Assembly: GCF_021134715.1 (NCBI RefSeq)
Contig: NC_060023.1
Location: forward strand, 1,984,001-2,048,000
From: Daphnia pulex
Taxonomy: Eukaryota > Arthropoda > Branchiopoda > Diplostraca > Daphniidae
Length of the DNA: 64,000 nt
Reading direction: 5' to 3'
This document shows positions 21,777 to 31,804 of the stretch, one piece after another. Positions within the stretch are counted from its first letter, which is position 1. Each line of letters starts with the position of its first letter. The position numbers were made by a program, and so were the translations under genes. A model generated the notes under the pieces. That model did not search any database, had not been told where the DNA came from, and worked only from the letters and a program-made list of their open reading frames with translations.

Positions 21777-22741
21777 GATTGCAAACTGATATTAAAACGA
21801 AGAGAGCAGTTGTTGCCGTGTCGGAGATCCTCACTCGACTGATTTCTGTGGCATTTTCTCTCTCCTTTTATACGATTTTTTTCTCACCCTCACCCCCTAA
21901 GTCTTGCGGCTATTTTACCTGCTTGATAATGGTGCAACACGTGTCGTTCGCACCCAACCTCTTCACCATTGCATGACACGTAATGATCTCCATGACCTTC
22001 AATTGAAGGAAAACTGGCCTTTCCTTCTGCAGGTTGACGTTGTTGGGGATGGGTCTACAATAACCAATATTAAAAACAAAACAAAATGGATGTAACACGT
22101 CTCGTTCTCACCCAACCTCTTACACCACTGCATGACAAGTTTTACGTAATGATCTCCGTGACCTTCGAGCGGGAAGGACATGCACCCAACCTCTACAGCA
22201 CACAAAATATAGATAAAACATTAAAATAACCAAATTTGAAAAACTAACGTTTTACGTAATGATCTCCGTGACCTTCGAGCGTGAGGGAAAACTGGCCTTT
22301 CCTTCTGCAGGTAGAAGGCGCTGGGGATGGGTCTACAACAACCAATATCAAAATGAATACATCAAAATGAATACATCAAAATGAATACCAAATGGTTACG
22401 GCTTAAAACTCACTTTTTAACCAATTGACATCTGAGTCATTTGACTCGTTTCTTCGGTGAATGAATAAATCTTCCATTTCGAACCGTTTGAAGGACAGCA
22501 GTCGGCTATTTTTTTAATATTTCTCTGCAACCTTAGCTAAATTTCAAACACATGATTAATCTATATTCATTTAATGATGTGCACACAGTTGAGCCTTGTT
22601 AGAAACCTCTTTTCTGAATCTGGGTCAATAAGTTCTCAAAAGTTGTAAAAATATTAATACTGGACTAAATGGACAACTACGTCACTGGTTACCATCACAC
22701 TTCGTACAAAAGATACTGTTAATTTCTCAAGTAAAAAATGG

Positions 22742-24537
22742 GTTACAAGAAATATTGACAAAAAACAAGTAAGAAAAGTTGAATAAGCGACAAGTAATTC
22801 CTGATTGATGATTCCTGTGGCCACACAGGAATCAGAAAATCTGTCAAACAAGGAATGATGCAGGCACATCTAACTAGAAGAAAAAGTAGGCCTAATAACC
22901 TGAATGGAAACAAGTATCAAAAATTGGACAATCCAAACCACAAGTACTTCATTCAGAAGCCATACCATACCTATATCCAAAGCTAGTGCCCCAATATGGC
23001 CCAATAACTTCTACCAACTTCATACCACCAACTCCATAACCTACATAAAGATAAAAGAACAATCAGTTAGAAATCAACACTAACAAAGATTAAATAACAC
23101 AAGATCACCTAATATGAAACTGAAACGCCAGAAACCGAACTAATCCATAGCAGTCCAGCGGCGTTCCCGTAAATCCTTCATTGCATGCTTTGACATTGAG
23201 ATATGAGTAGATAAGTAATGATAAAGAATATATAGGAACAGATTGCCAGGAATATTACATAGGGTTATAATCATCAAGTGGAGTTAGGAATCTGTTAAGG
23301 TGTCTGTTTAGGGAGCAAGGACTTGTATGATTTATGACGCATGACATTTTCAGCTAATGACTTGGTGTATTGCAACGGCGGAGTGCAAATCGGCCCTGTT
23401 GTACTACATGCCACTGTCCAGTTTCACTAAAAACAAAGACTATTACAAACTGTCAGCGTAATCTTACTCCCTGTATGAAAACGCAGTGCGGAGTCCAGGA
23501 ATAGTTAACACTTCCGTTAAGACCATTTAACAGAACTGTAGGCTGTGACCTAATTTGGTTGAGGAGGATAGCGAAAGTTCTACCAACCGCATTAATCTAA
23601 ATGAGAAAAAAAATAGAAAATTTTAGTTTAAAAAATAATACAAGATTGGAAACGCTGATTTGGAAGTGACTAGGGTCATTGATGGAAGCGTTGTCCGAAT
23701 TCGAGTAAGTCTTGACGAGCGCGAGATAAATTGCTTGTTCCAAAGATCGCTGCGCCGAGTTTAGAGCGGGGTAACATCAGGTGAAGTAGCTTCTCAACAA
23801 TCAATACTTCGATACTCCTACTCGATTCCACCTAGCACATCATCAAAAACATGGACATCAAAATAATTATACAGACTTTCCGTTTCACAAAAAAAATCAT
23901 TAAACTCGACATTTGTTTTCCTAATATCTTTTCTTCACTTGGGGGAAGTAAAATGTCACAAGCACGATTGTGTAAAATATTTTTTTAGTTTTTTCCCGTT
24001 TCCTCATTTATCTTAAATATACTTGTCAGAAAGAGATGATGATTGCAGTTATGACTAAAGTTCTCACCTCCTTTTTTCAATGGTTCTGCTAATTATTTTG
24101 GGTATAGTAAGTGAAGATCAATAATAAATCTGTCGGGATTATTACTTTTTTTTTTCTTTTTCAAATTCTGATTCCGTTTCTTATTGAATAGTTGTAAAAT
24201 CCGAATACAGATGGCGATAAATTCAATTAATGCCAAACGTTATGTAGCCTAAGCAACTAAGAATGCGAGTCATGCTGACGATGGTGCTGACTAGCTGTCA
24301 CTTTTACTAACGTCGTCCGTACCGAAACCCGTAACTTTCTCTCGTTTATGACATTTATCTTCTTTATAGTGAGCGCTGCTAGTCCTATACAAAGTGGGTC
24401 CAAGGTAAAATCACACGGGTAAAAAGAGAAAGCTGTGTTATACAACAGATAGAAAGCAGAGGATCCTTTATAACGACAAAATTTCCCACTAAAGTGCAGT
24501 CAGTGTGTTCGAGTCGGTTAAAACGCGCATAGCAACA
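22742..24537. other. Intergenic, no supported gene
   Basis: AT-rich. One minus-strand stretch near 23,045-22,950 has an acceptor (TTATGTAG), an open piece (GYGVGGMKLVEVIGPYWGTS) and a possible donor, but no partner exons that I could join. The sulfotransferase leader occupies the last part (about 24,400-24,537). Confidence 0.45.
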
Positions 24538-25963
24538 ATGTCGGAAGAGAACTGGAAATTCGAATACCATCAAATACCCAAAACCCTCACCGAATCCTTC
24601 AAGGAATTATTCACTGGTTACGATGAAGGTCTTGTGCGGATGGAACCGGGCGGATTTGTCACATCTCCCACCTATGCCAAACACGCCGAGAAGATTTACC
24701 GAATGAAGCCGAGGAGCGAAGACGTTTGGCTTCTCACTTTTCCCAAATGTGGTGAGTGAAACAATATCTCAATTAAATTAATAAAACAATAAATTCAACA
24801 TCATGCAAAACAGGAACTACATGGACTTGCGAGTTGTTGTGGTTGCTACAAAATAATTGCGATTACGAAACAGCCAGCAAAACGGGACTTACCTTACGAA
24901 CTCCATTCTTAGATTAAGAAGAATCCGTTTTCCTGCATCTTGGAAATGTTCTAATTAACTTGTTTTATCAGGATGCCTTATTTGAGCACCAAGATGCAAA
25001 CGATGAGAGAGATGTTTATGAATGTGGACAAGGTGGAACAACTTCCGTCGCCCAGAGTTATTCGACCGCATATGCCGATGTACCTGCTTCCTCCTACTCT
25101 GCTCGACACCGCCAAGGTATTCCCGATTATCCTCAAAAAAACAAATTTTAAAAGTTAAATTTATTGAAATTGTTGATTGAATTCAGGTTGTTTACGTGGC
25201 CCGCAATCCAAAGGATGTTATTGTGTCTTATTATTTTCACCACAAGTTGATTAAGTTGCATGGATTCACGGGAACTATGGATGAATTCGCCGAATTCTTC
25301 ATGGATGACGAAGGTATTAAAAAACCTCTGCTCTCCTTAACCGACTCGTAATAGAATTTTGTCACTGCTCGTTCCAGTATTCAATGCGCCGTACTTTGCC
25401 CACATTTTGGAAGCCTGGTCGAAACGTGATCATCCCAACATGCATTTCATGTTCTACGAGGATATGAAGAGGGTAAAGTTCTCGCTCATTTATTCTGAAC
25501 AACGAAAATATTAAAATCACGTTATGTGTGTCATGGTAATAGAATTTACGTGGAGAAATCGAGAAGGTGGCCGCTTTCCTTGGAAAAACCCTTGGCGAAG
25601 AAGAGCTAGTCAAATTGACGGAGCATTTGAAATTCGATAATTTTAAGACAAACGAATCTGTCAATAATGAATCGGGGAAAAAGACTGGCGCTTTCAACCA
25701 GGAGGGAAACTTTATCCGTAAAGGTAAGTGAACAGAATATGAATAGAGACTCAAAATACCTTAGTTATGCATAAGCTGCATTAGCTCTTGCATTCTATTT
25801 CGGCTACTTTCAATTTCTGGTATTTTTCATTGGCGCAGGTAAAACGGGAGACTGGAAAAATCACTTTAGCCCAGAGTTGAACAGCCGGATCGATGCTTGG
25901 ATAGAGAAAAATTTAGCCGGAACTGATCTGAAGTTTGTCACTGAATTAGAATATCAAGATTAA
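24538..25963 (+). CDS. Cytosolic sulfotransferase (SULT family) with a mutated donor at intron 2
   Basis: Seven exons: 24538-24751, 24814-24913, 24972-25116, 25187-25313, 25378-25472, 25543-25723, 25839-25963; 328 residues if all are joined. The enzyme moves sulfate from PAPS to hydroxyl or amine acceptors (hormones, xenobiotics). PAPS-binding signatures are all present: FPKCGTTW (5' phosphosulfate loop), YVARNPKDVIVSYY (3' phosphate) and RKGKTGDWKNHF near the end. The ATG at 24,538 has context CAACAATG; no signal peptide. Oddity: exon 2 should end GA|GTAAGAAG but reads GA|TTAAGAAG (24,914 T for G). Unspliced, this gives TAA after about 106 codons. Everything else keeps frame, so the allele is probably a recent null or needs another donor. 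Confidence 0.85.
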
Positions 25964-26148
25964 TTTTTTTTATCATGAAAGTATATGTACAACGATTTAT
26001 TTTTTTCTTTTGGATAACTCATACCATTTTGAAATATAAATAAAATTTAGCATTACGAATGAAGTTATTTTGTTGGTTGAAATAATTGTTAAATGTACAA
26101 ACTGAACAGGAAATGTAGCAGTTAATGGAAATAATGTAAGTACTGAGT

Positions 26149-28260
26149 TTAGGGAGGCGGTAAAAGAGAAAGTACTTTATCGTAAAGCCTTTCTTTGACA
26201 TCTGTTCCCTATATTGAAAGTGAACGATAAATCATGTTGTTAAAATTTACGTTCTTGTTAGCGCTTTACCCATAAGAAATCGGCGTGGTTGTAATCATTT
26301 AACCGTGTAGAGCCTTTCAGATTTCCCAGCTGCTTTAGAAGCCAATCCACGTCCTGAAATATTTGATAGATTTTATTACTTTACTACGCATTACGTAAAA
26401 TGACAATTTCGTTTTTATTACCAGTGGAGTGACAATTCGGTCACTTCCTCCCGAGAAGACGTACACCTGTTTGATGTTGAAAAATATGAGAATCCATATC
26501 AATTTTGTGAAAAACATTGCATAATTTGCTTTGTTTTAGGATACCGGAGCTGTAACTTTTGCTAGGACATATTCCATTGGTTTAAAAGATCGGTACCGCA
26601 TCAAATTGCCTCTCCATCCGTAGTCATATGCCTGAAATCTTTCACCTGTTCGCCAACAAATAACGAAAACAAATATTGATTTTTTTAGCGCGATTTGAGC
26701 CTTATTCTGTTTTAAAACATAATTTACCTGCAAAGTAATTTTGAGAAAATTGAGCCATAACGGGTACCGATGTTCCTTGAAGATAATTGGATCCCACCAG
26801 AGGGATTAACTCCTTTAAAAAAATTTATATTTCTTTACATTTATATGTAATCCTTTTTCTTTTATTAAGTCTTACCAGTTCTATGTTATCCGGATTCGGT
26901 CCAGCAATCGCGTTTAACAGTTTTCTACAAAACCTCGCTTGACTGTATGAATGATCGCATACGATGTTATATAAGAGATCAGGGATCCCTGCACTGTCAA
27001 GCACTCCCCAAGTCCGAGTCATCCTGAGGATACCCTAAAAATACATTTCTTTTTACAGATTGAATAATGTTTGAAATTATTGATTTTTACCTGAATAAGT
27101 TTACTGAGCGGAGTCAAAATTCGAAATAGGGGGGTAGTGAAATGAGCAAACGAAGAAAGTGGTGCAAGGGCTATCTGGTCAATAAATAGAATAGGATTAA
27201 AACATTACGTAATTATAGTTCAATCATTTTTCAATTTTCAAATCCAACCATTATATCGATTTTAGCATTAAGCTCCGGATGCTTGACCATGGCGATGAAG
27301 AATACTCCGCATCCCAACGAATGGCCTATGTAAGACAATTTCGACTGTCCTGTCTCCTTGAGTATATAATTGATGAAGGAAGGAATGTCATAATTTCCTA
27401 TTTCGTCCCAACTGATGAAAAAATAACTTCAATTAAATAATAAATTCACAAAAGTTTAAGCTTTCGTACCTAAATTTCCAAAACTGGGCTTGTTTAGGAC
27501 TCAGTCTGATGTGACTTTTTGAATATCGGTTGCCTCTGAAATTACCGAGCCACACATCGTACGACTGAGCCGCCAATAATATGGCTAAAATTTGGTCCGG
27601 TACAGGTTTTTAAAAAAGTTTCGCCGAAATTAAATCTTGTGGGTTTAATTTTAATGATGTATATAATTACCGAGGGAACGACTAGATGGATTGACGACCC
27701 AAGTACCGGAAGATTCCACGACCCCATGCATAAGAAGCACGACTTTCCTATTAGTACTGGACGATTTAGGTGGTATTCGGTGAAGTTCCAGAATGTACCT
27801 GTAGAGCACCGAACGGTACATAATCGAGTTAAAATCACCACGTCCAGTATAAGGGGGCAATTTTCCTTTCAATCAGACAAAATAAAATGTATGTAAATCA
27901 GACCTACCCGTCGTCTGTTGTCACGTGATGAACCTCAGCAGGGTACCCGCGGTGCTTGATTACTTCCGGCTGTGTATAATAGAGAAATTCCGACTGAAAT
28001 TAGAACACTGCACGCGGGATTCGAGCGAAACTTTTTTTTGGAAGATTTGAAATTGAATATTGTACTGGTGTGTAGGAGGATTCAACGTTTTTGGGTAGAC
28101 GGTCAAACAGTCTGGCGCGTTGTTCTTCCGCCGTCCTTCGCCAATATTTGAGTACCCCACGAGCGTGATGGCCCACTGTAGTGTAGCTGGTCCCACCTAA
28201 AATATTTGCGGTCAACGTTAACAAATAATAGAAACACTCGAGCCTTCGACTCAAAATCAT
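26149..28260 (-). CDS. Acid lipase (lysosomal/gastric triacylglycerol lipase family)
   Basis: Twelve exons on minus: 28260-28066, 27969-27908, 27798-27671, 27584-27470, 27411-27249, 27174-27091, 27034-26876, 26812-26728, 26645-26545, 26466-26422, 26353-26270, 26208-26149; 426 residues, the usual family length. It hydrolyses ester bonds of neutral lipids. The N-terminus MILSRRLECFYYLLTLTANI is a signal peptide. The family entry motif HRGYPAEVHHVTTDDGYIL follows. The catalytic triad is visible: Ser198 in GHSLG, Asp373 in SGGSDRIV, His402 in DYNHADF. The oxyanion region LMHGVVESSGTW is present. All introns are short and in frame; the intron after exon 5 has a weak donor GTTGGA. Skipping the last intron would end the protein at FLWVKR; the spliced ending GTDVKERLYDKVLSLL fits the family better. 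Likely secreted digestive or lysosomal. Confidence 0.92.
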
Positions 28261-29218
28261 GACGACGGCCTTGCAGCAAACACGGTGAGAGACTGACGCG
28301 CAGCAGGTCTCGGCACTCGCACTTCACAATTCTGGAAACGATCATATTTTGGTGGCCCAGTCAAGCAGGGAAAAAAAAGGTAAAACTACACAAAAAGAAA
28401 AAAAAAATTAAAATGAGAATCACCGTACAAGAGCACAGAAATGCCACTGGCAGTTTTACGCACAAACAACAGCGAAACTCGCTTCTTCTATGACACTTAA
28501 AGACGTAGTCTTTCAACCTTTTTCTTCTCCCTCTTCCTCTGAGTCTTTTTCAATCAAAAATGAAATTTTTGCGTCCCTTACCAAAATTAGCTCAAGATAG
28601 CCGGTAGCCTACTTTGGGAAAAAAAGCACAGTTATTCACGGATCATGGAGTTCGGAGATTTGTCCTTATATACGAATGATGGAACTGGTTCGAATATACC
28701 GAAATTACGCACGGAATTTTAAATACTTAGCTGGGTTTCTGCCAATAAAAATTTTTGCATGAAATCGAAATAACCAGCTTATCAACTACACACTGAAAAA
28801 CGGGTAGAATTTAAGTTAACTACCGGTGCGGTAGTTCCCCGTCCGCGTAATAAGGAGCAGAGTGATAACGGTAAATTTAAACAGCTGCCAAGCTGTATAT
28901 GATTTAAAAAAGAATAAATATGTATACCAACTTCCTACACCAAACGGGTGCACCCGGGGCAGCATCGATAATTGAGGAAAATGTGGCCGAATATCAGCTG
29001 ACGTCATCGTGAGTTAACGCTTTATTAATTTCTCTTTTACCAGTTCGATACGTTGTTAGACATGTCATTATTCAATGAACAAATAAGTTTTCATGTTCAC
29101 CTTATAATAAAAAGGAAGTAATTATCAAGTAAATAAAAGACGTACTTTTCGTTACTTGTGAGAAAAATTTTAGGCTAATTAAAGGAAAGATTAGTATTAT
29201 CTATAAGGGATCATTGGC
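28261..29218. other. Intergenic between convergent 3' and 5' ends, no gene
   Basis: Upstream of the lipase and downstream of the Spaetzle-like gene. Only short frames; no repeats or RNA genes recognised. Confidence 0.5.
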
Positions 29219-30089
29219 TCAATGAAGTTTAACGGAAATGTGGCAAGAGCAAGCCGATGGCAGTTTGTAAATGTCAATGAAAATTCCCTTTTTGGCATCG
29301 CAAGGATCGAAGGACAACATGCGCTGGTAGACGTACTTTTGCAAGCATTTGCTGCCATAGCAAGGAGCCAAAGTGCGGCAAGGGGAGCCGGAGAACAAGC
29401 AAGTCTCAACACGTTGGGTCTGCGTGTATCCCGGCCAGGCGATATCTTGAATGATGGCACGCCATTCACCGTCAACGTTCAGAGCGCGCAGAGGGCGGGC
29501 GTAATGGACATTGCTGGGACAAATGTATCCTTCCTCGCCAATCCAGTTGGCCTTCTCGAAAGTCTTGCCCGTGTAGTTGGAGTAGTCGTAATGTTTCTCC
29601 GATAAAGATGTCAGTCCATCGACCAAGTTGTCGGCCGACTGTTTGGCAATATCATAGTACCTCTGCAGCACCAACGGGTCGTACTTGATGGCACTCTGAA
29701 AGCAGGTAATGATTTTAATTAATCATCTGGGAATAATAAGATAAAATTTTTATGGGAAATTGGACTTACCCTGATTTCTTTTTCGGGGTATTCTGCGTCT
29801 GTGAGACAGAAAGTTTCAGTGCTGTTTTCCGAACACTTTGGTGCCTTGCGAGGGTTGCAGTTATCGGACGGAACTGCTGGGTAGGCAGGTTTTGAATAAG
29901 TTTGGGGATCAGCATCCGGTTCCGGCACAGCAACAGCTCCAACCAATACGGCAGCCAAACATAGCTAGAATTTGAATGTGATTCACACTTATTATTAGTA
30001 AAACTGCAACAGATCAAAATTTTGTAAAAATATTAAAGAAGGAATCTTCATTAAAAAGTTTGAAAACTACTTACCAATGAAGTTTTCAT
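29219..30089 (-). CDS. Spaetzle-like cystine-knot secreted protein A
   Basis: Exons 30089-30075, 29964-29770 and 29695-29219 (phase 0): 228 residues. The start MKTSLLCLAAVLVGAVAVPE is a signal peptide. The C-terminal domain (RPLRALNVDGEWRAII, YTQTQRVETC, APCYGSKCLQKYVYQRML, YKLPSACSCHI) has the cysteine pattern and YxQxxRVExC and KLPSxCxC signatures of Spaetzle-type cystine-knot ligands, whose best-known member activates Toll. A pro-region with two cysteines (APKCSENSTETFCLTDAEYP) precedes it. It is divergent to its paralogue at 30,670 with 580 bp between starts. I cannot tell whether it is a Toll ligand or a family member with another role. Confidence 0.85.
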
Positions 30090-30669
30090 TCTTTAATAAA
30101 GGGTGACTAATTTTAAAAGTGTACAAACTGAGTTGATGACTGTCAGCTCTCAACTGATGCAGTTTACTCAGAACAGGCGAGGGTTTTATACATTTGCATC
30201 TATCGGTGATCAACGCCACATCTCCATTGTGGTATTTTCGAGTTTGGGGTTTACAAAATACCAAAATTTCGAATTTGAGTTTCACTAATGAACCTGTCTT
30301 GTTCCCTTTTGAAATACTCACTTTCATTAATGAGTTTGTCCAAATTTGAATTGGTCAAATAATCGAAATTAATTCATCACAGTCCAACTTGTTTCCTGTT
30401 GATCTTAACCACAACCTCACAATGTGATCTGCCCATAGCCACTTACGACTTACCATAGAATTTCGAACTACTTCAGATGACTCGCCATACCTTAATCTCC
30501 CAATTAGTGAAATTAAAATCAGTCAACTGGAAAGTAAAAGCGACTGGAACTTTTTTGCGGTAGTGGCAGGGCACAATATAAAGTGCGCTTGGTTTTTATT
30601 TTGAATTAGTTGTTTTCTAACCATACTGGAGCCTGTATAACCAAAACTTTTCTAGCTGTTTGTCACAAA
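30090..30669. promoter_or_regulatory. Shared divergent promoter region of the Spaetzle-like pair
   Basis: On minus, TATAAAA (30,190-30,184) with TCAGT (30,157-30,153) about 33 bp downstream serves gene A. On plus, TATAAAG at 30,577 lies 93 bp before the ATG of gene B. The 580-bp gap makes co-regulation plausible. Confidence 0.6.
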
Positions 30670-31371
30670 ATGTCTATCAATTCATTAGTAAGTTCTAATT
30701 CACAAAACAAATTCAAACCTAAATTTGTGTGCATAAATAATAATTACTCTTCTATTACTTCCCAATGTTTTTGGACACAGATTTTTACTTCGTTGTTGGT
30801 TGGAGTTTTTAGCTCGCCCGATCCCAGCTACAATAAACCTTCATACGCTCCGCCAAAATACGAGCAAGCAGAGGTTCCGCACTGCGCCAAAAACACTACA
30901 AAGTCTTGGTGCCTGGAAGACTCGGAATATCCCCTTCAAGAGGTCAGAGATGCTCTGGACCAGCATTACCAAAGCGTTCTGGCTTTCTACAAAGATAAAC
31001 TGGCCAACACAGACAATTCCGTCGACGGATTGGATAAACTGAGTGACGAATTTTACCTTTGTCCGAGCTCCACCGAGTACGTCCGTCCTCTACGGGCCAT
31101 TAACGTCGAAGGCAAGTGGCGGACCATCGTCAATGGAGTAGAGTCCTACGGCGTCAAATACACCCAGACGGCTCGAGTTGAGGAATGTGACGTGGTTATT
31201 GGCACTGTTTGCCCACTGGTCCCGTCCTGCTACGATTCCAAATGCATCCAGAAGAACATCTTCCACCGTTTTTTGGTCTTCAATCCCAGCGATTACGCAT
31301 TTCCTTTCACCATCGAAAAATTCAAGTTGCCTGGCTCATGCGGATGTGCAGTTGGGGCTTTTAAACCTTGA
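30670..31371 (+). CDS. Spaetzle-like cystine-knot secreted protein B
   Basis: Exons 30670-30687 and 30781-31371, phase 0: 202 residues. Signal peptide MSINSLIFTSLLVGVFSSPD. The body matches gene A along its length (CAKNTTKSWCLEDSEYPLQE; RPLRAINVEGKWRTIV; YTQTARVEEC; PSCYDSKCIQKNIFHRFLVF; KFKLPGSCGC). It lacks the intron that interrupts gene A before SAIKYDP and about 20 residues in the linker. Gene A and B are probably an inverted tandem duplication. Alternative start within the frame at 30,610 is less likely because it would place the signal peptide internally. Confidence 0.85.
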   Translation: MSINSLVSSNSQNKFKPKFVCINNNYSSITSQCFWTQIFTSLLVGVFSSPDPSYNKPSYAPPKYEQAEVPHCAKNTTKSWCLEDSEYPLQEVRDALDQHYQSVLAFYKDKLANTDNSVDGLDKLSDEFYLCPSSTEYVRPLRAINVEGKWRTIVNGVESYGVKYTQTARVEECDVVIGTVCPLVPSCYDSKCIQKNIFHRFLVFNPSDYAFPFTIEKFKLPGSCGCAVGAFKP

Positions 31372-31542
31372 CGACCACCATAAGCGTTCCTGAACAATTT
31401 TGTTAAAATGAACAGAGAAAATTAGATTTACTGCAGATTGGAACTTCAGATTACATCAGATAACACATTTAGATTAAATTTATGGATGCTGTAATGTGGT
31501 TTTAGTTGTAAAATAATAAATTCGAAATAATAATTGATCTTT

Positions 31543-31804
31543 TTAAAGTGGTACTCGTAAAATATCAAGAACTTGATCGAAAAGCTTTTCTTTGTCATTG
31601 CTTACCGTTCCCTTTAGACCCAACTAAATACAAAAAGAATATTACTGAAAATGTTCTTATTAAATGATAAATAACGATTAAATAAAATAACGATCACAGG
31701 ATTTCAAGTGCAATGTACCCAATTGAAATCAGCGTGATTGTACTCGTACTAATGCGTGTCGGGCCCTTTACATTTTCGAGTTGTCCCAGAAGCCAATCCA
31801 CGTC
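31543..31804 (-). pseudogene. Relic of the last two exons of a second acid lipase
   Basis: The minus strand shows acceptor CTAG then DVDWLLGQLENVKGPTRI (31,804 downward), matching lipase exon 11 (DVDWLLKQLGNLKGSTRL). One base is missing before the conserved EYNHADF, which is readable only in another frame. After an intron, AAAG|GTVSNDKEKLFDQVLDIL (31,611-31,543) matches exon 12. No catalytic serine exon is found upstream, so it is a partial duplication of the gene 5 kb away. Confidence 0.8.

Larger units (their letters stand above)
16696..22741. repeat. Right arm of the giant inverted repeat
   Basis: Reverse complement of the left arm, shorter by the 300-bp left-only segment and three 14-bp units. 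It ends at about 22,741, where CATTTTTTACTTGAG (read on minus) stops matching the left flank. The segment 16,696-17,596 is the diverged inner part; from 17,597 outward the match is close to exact. Confidence 0.95.

Noticed and set aside
29222-29605. 127-codon plus-strand frame
   Set aside because: Shadow of the Spaetzle-like gene A exon on the other strand.
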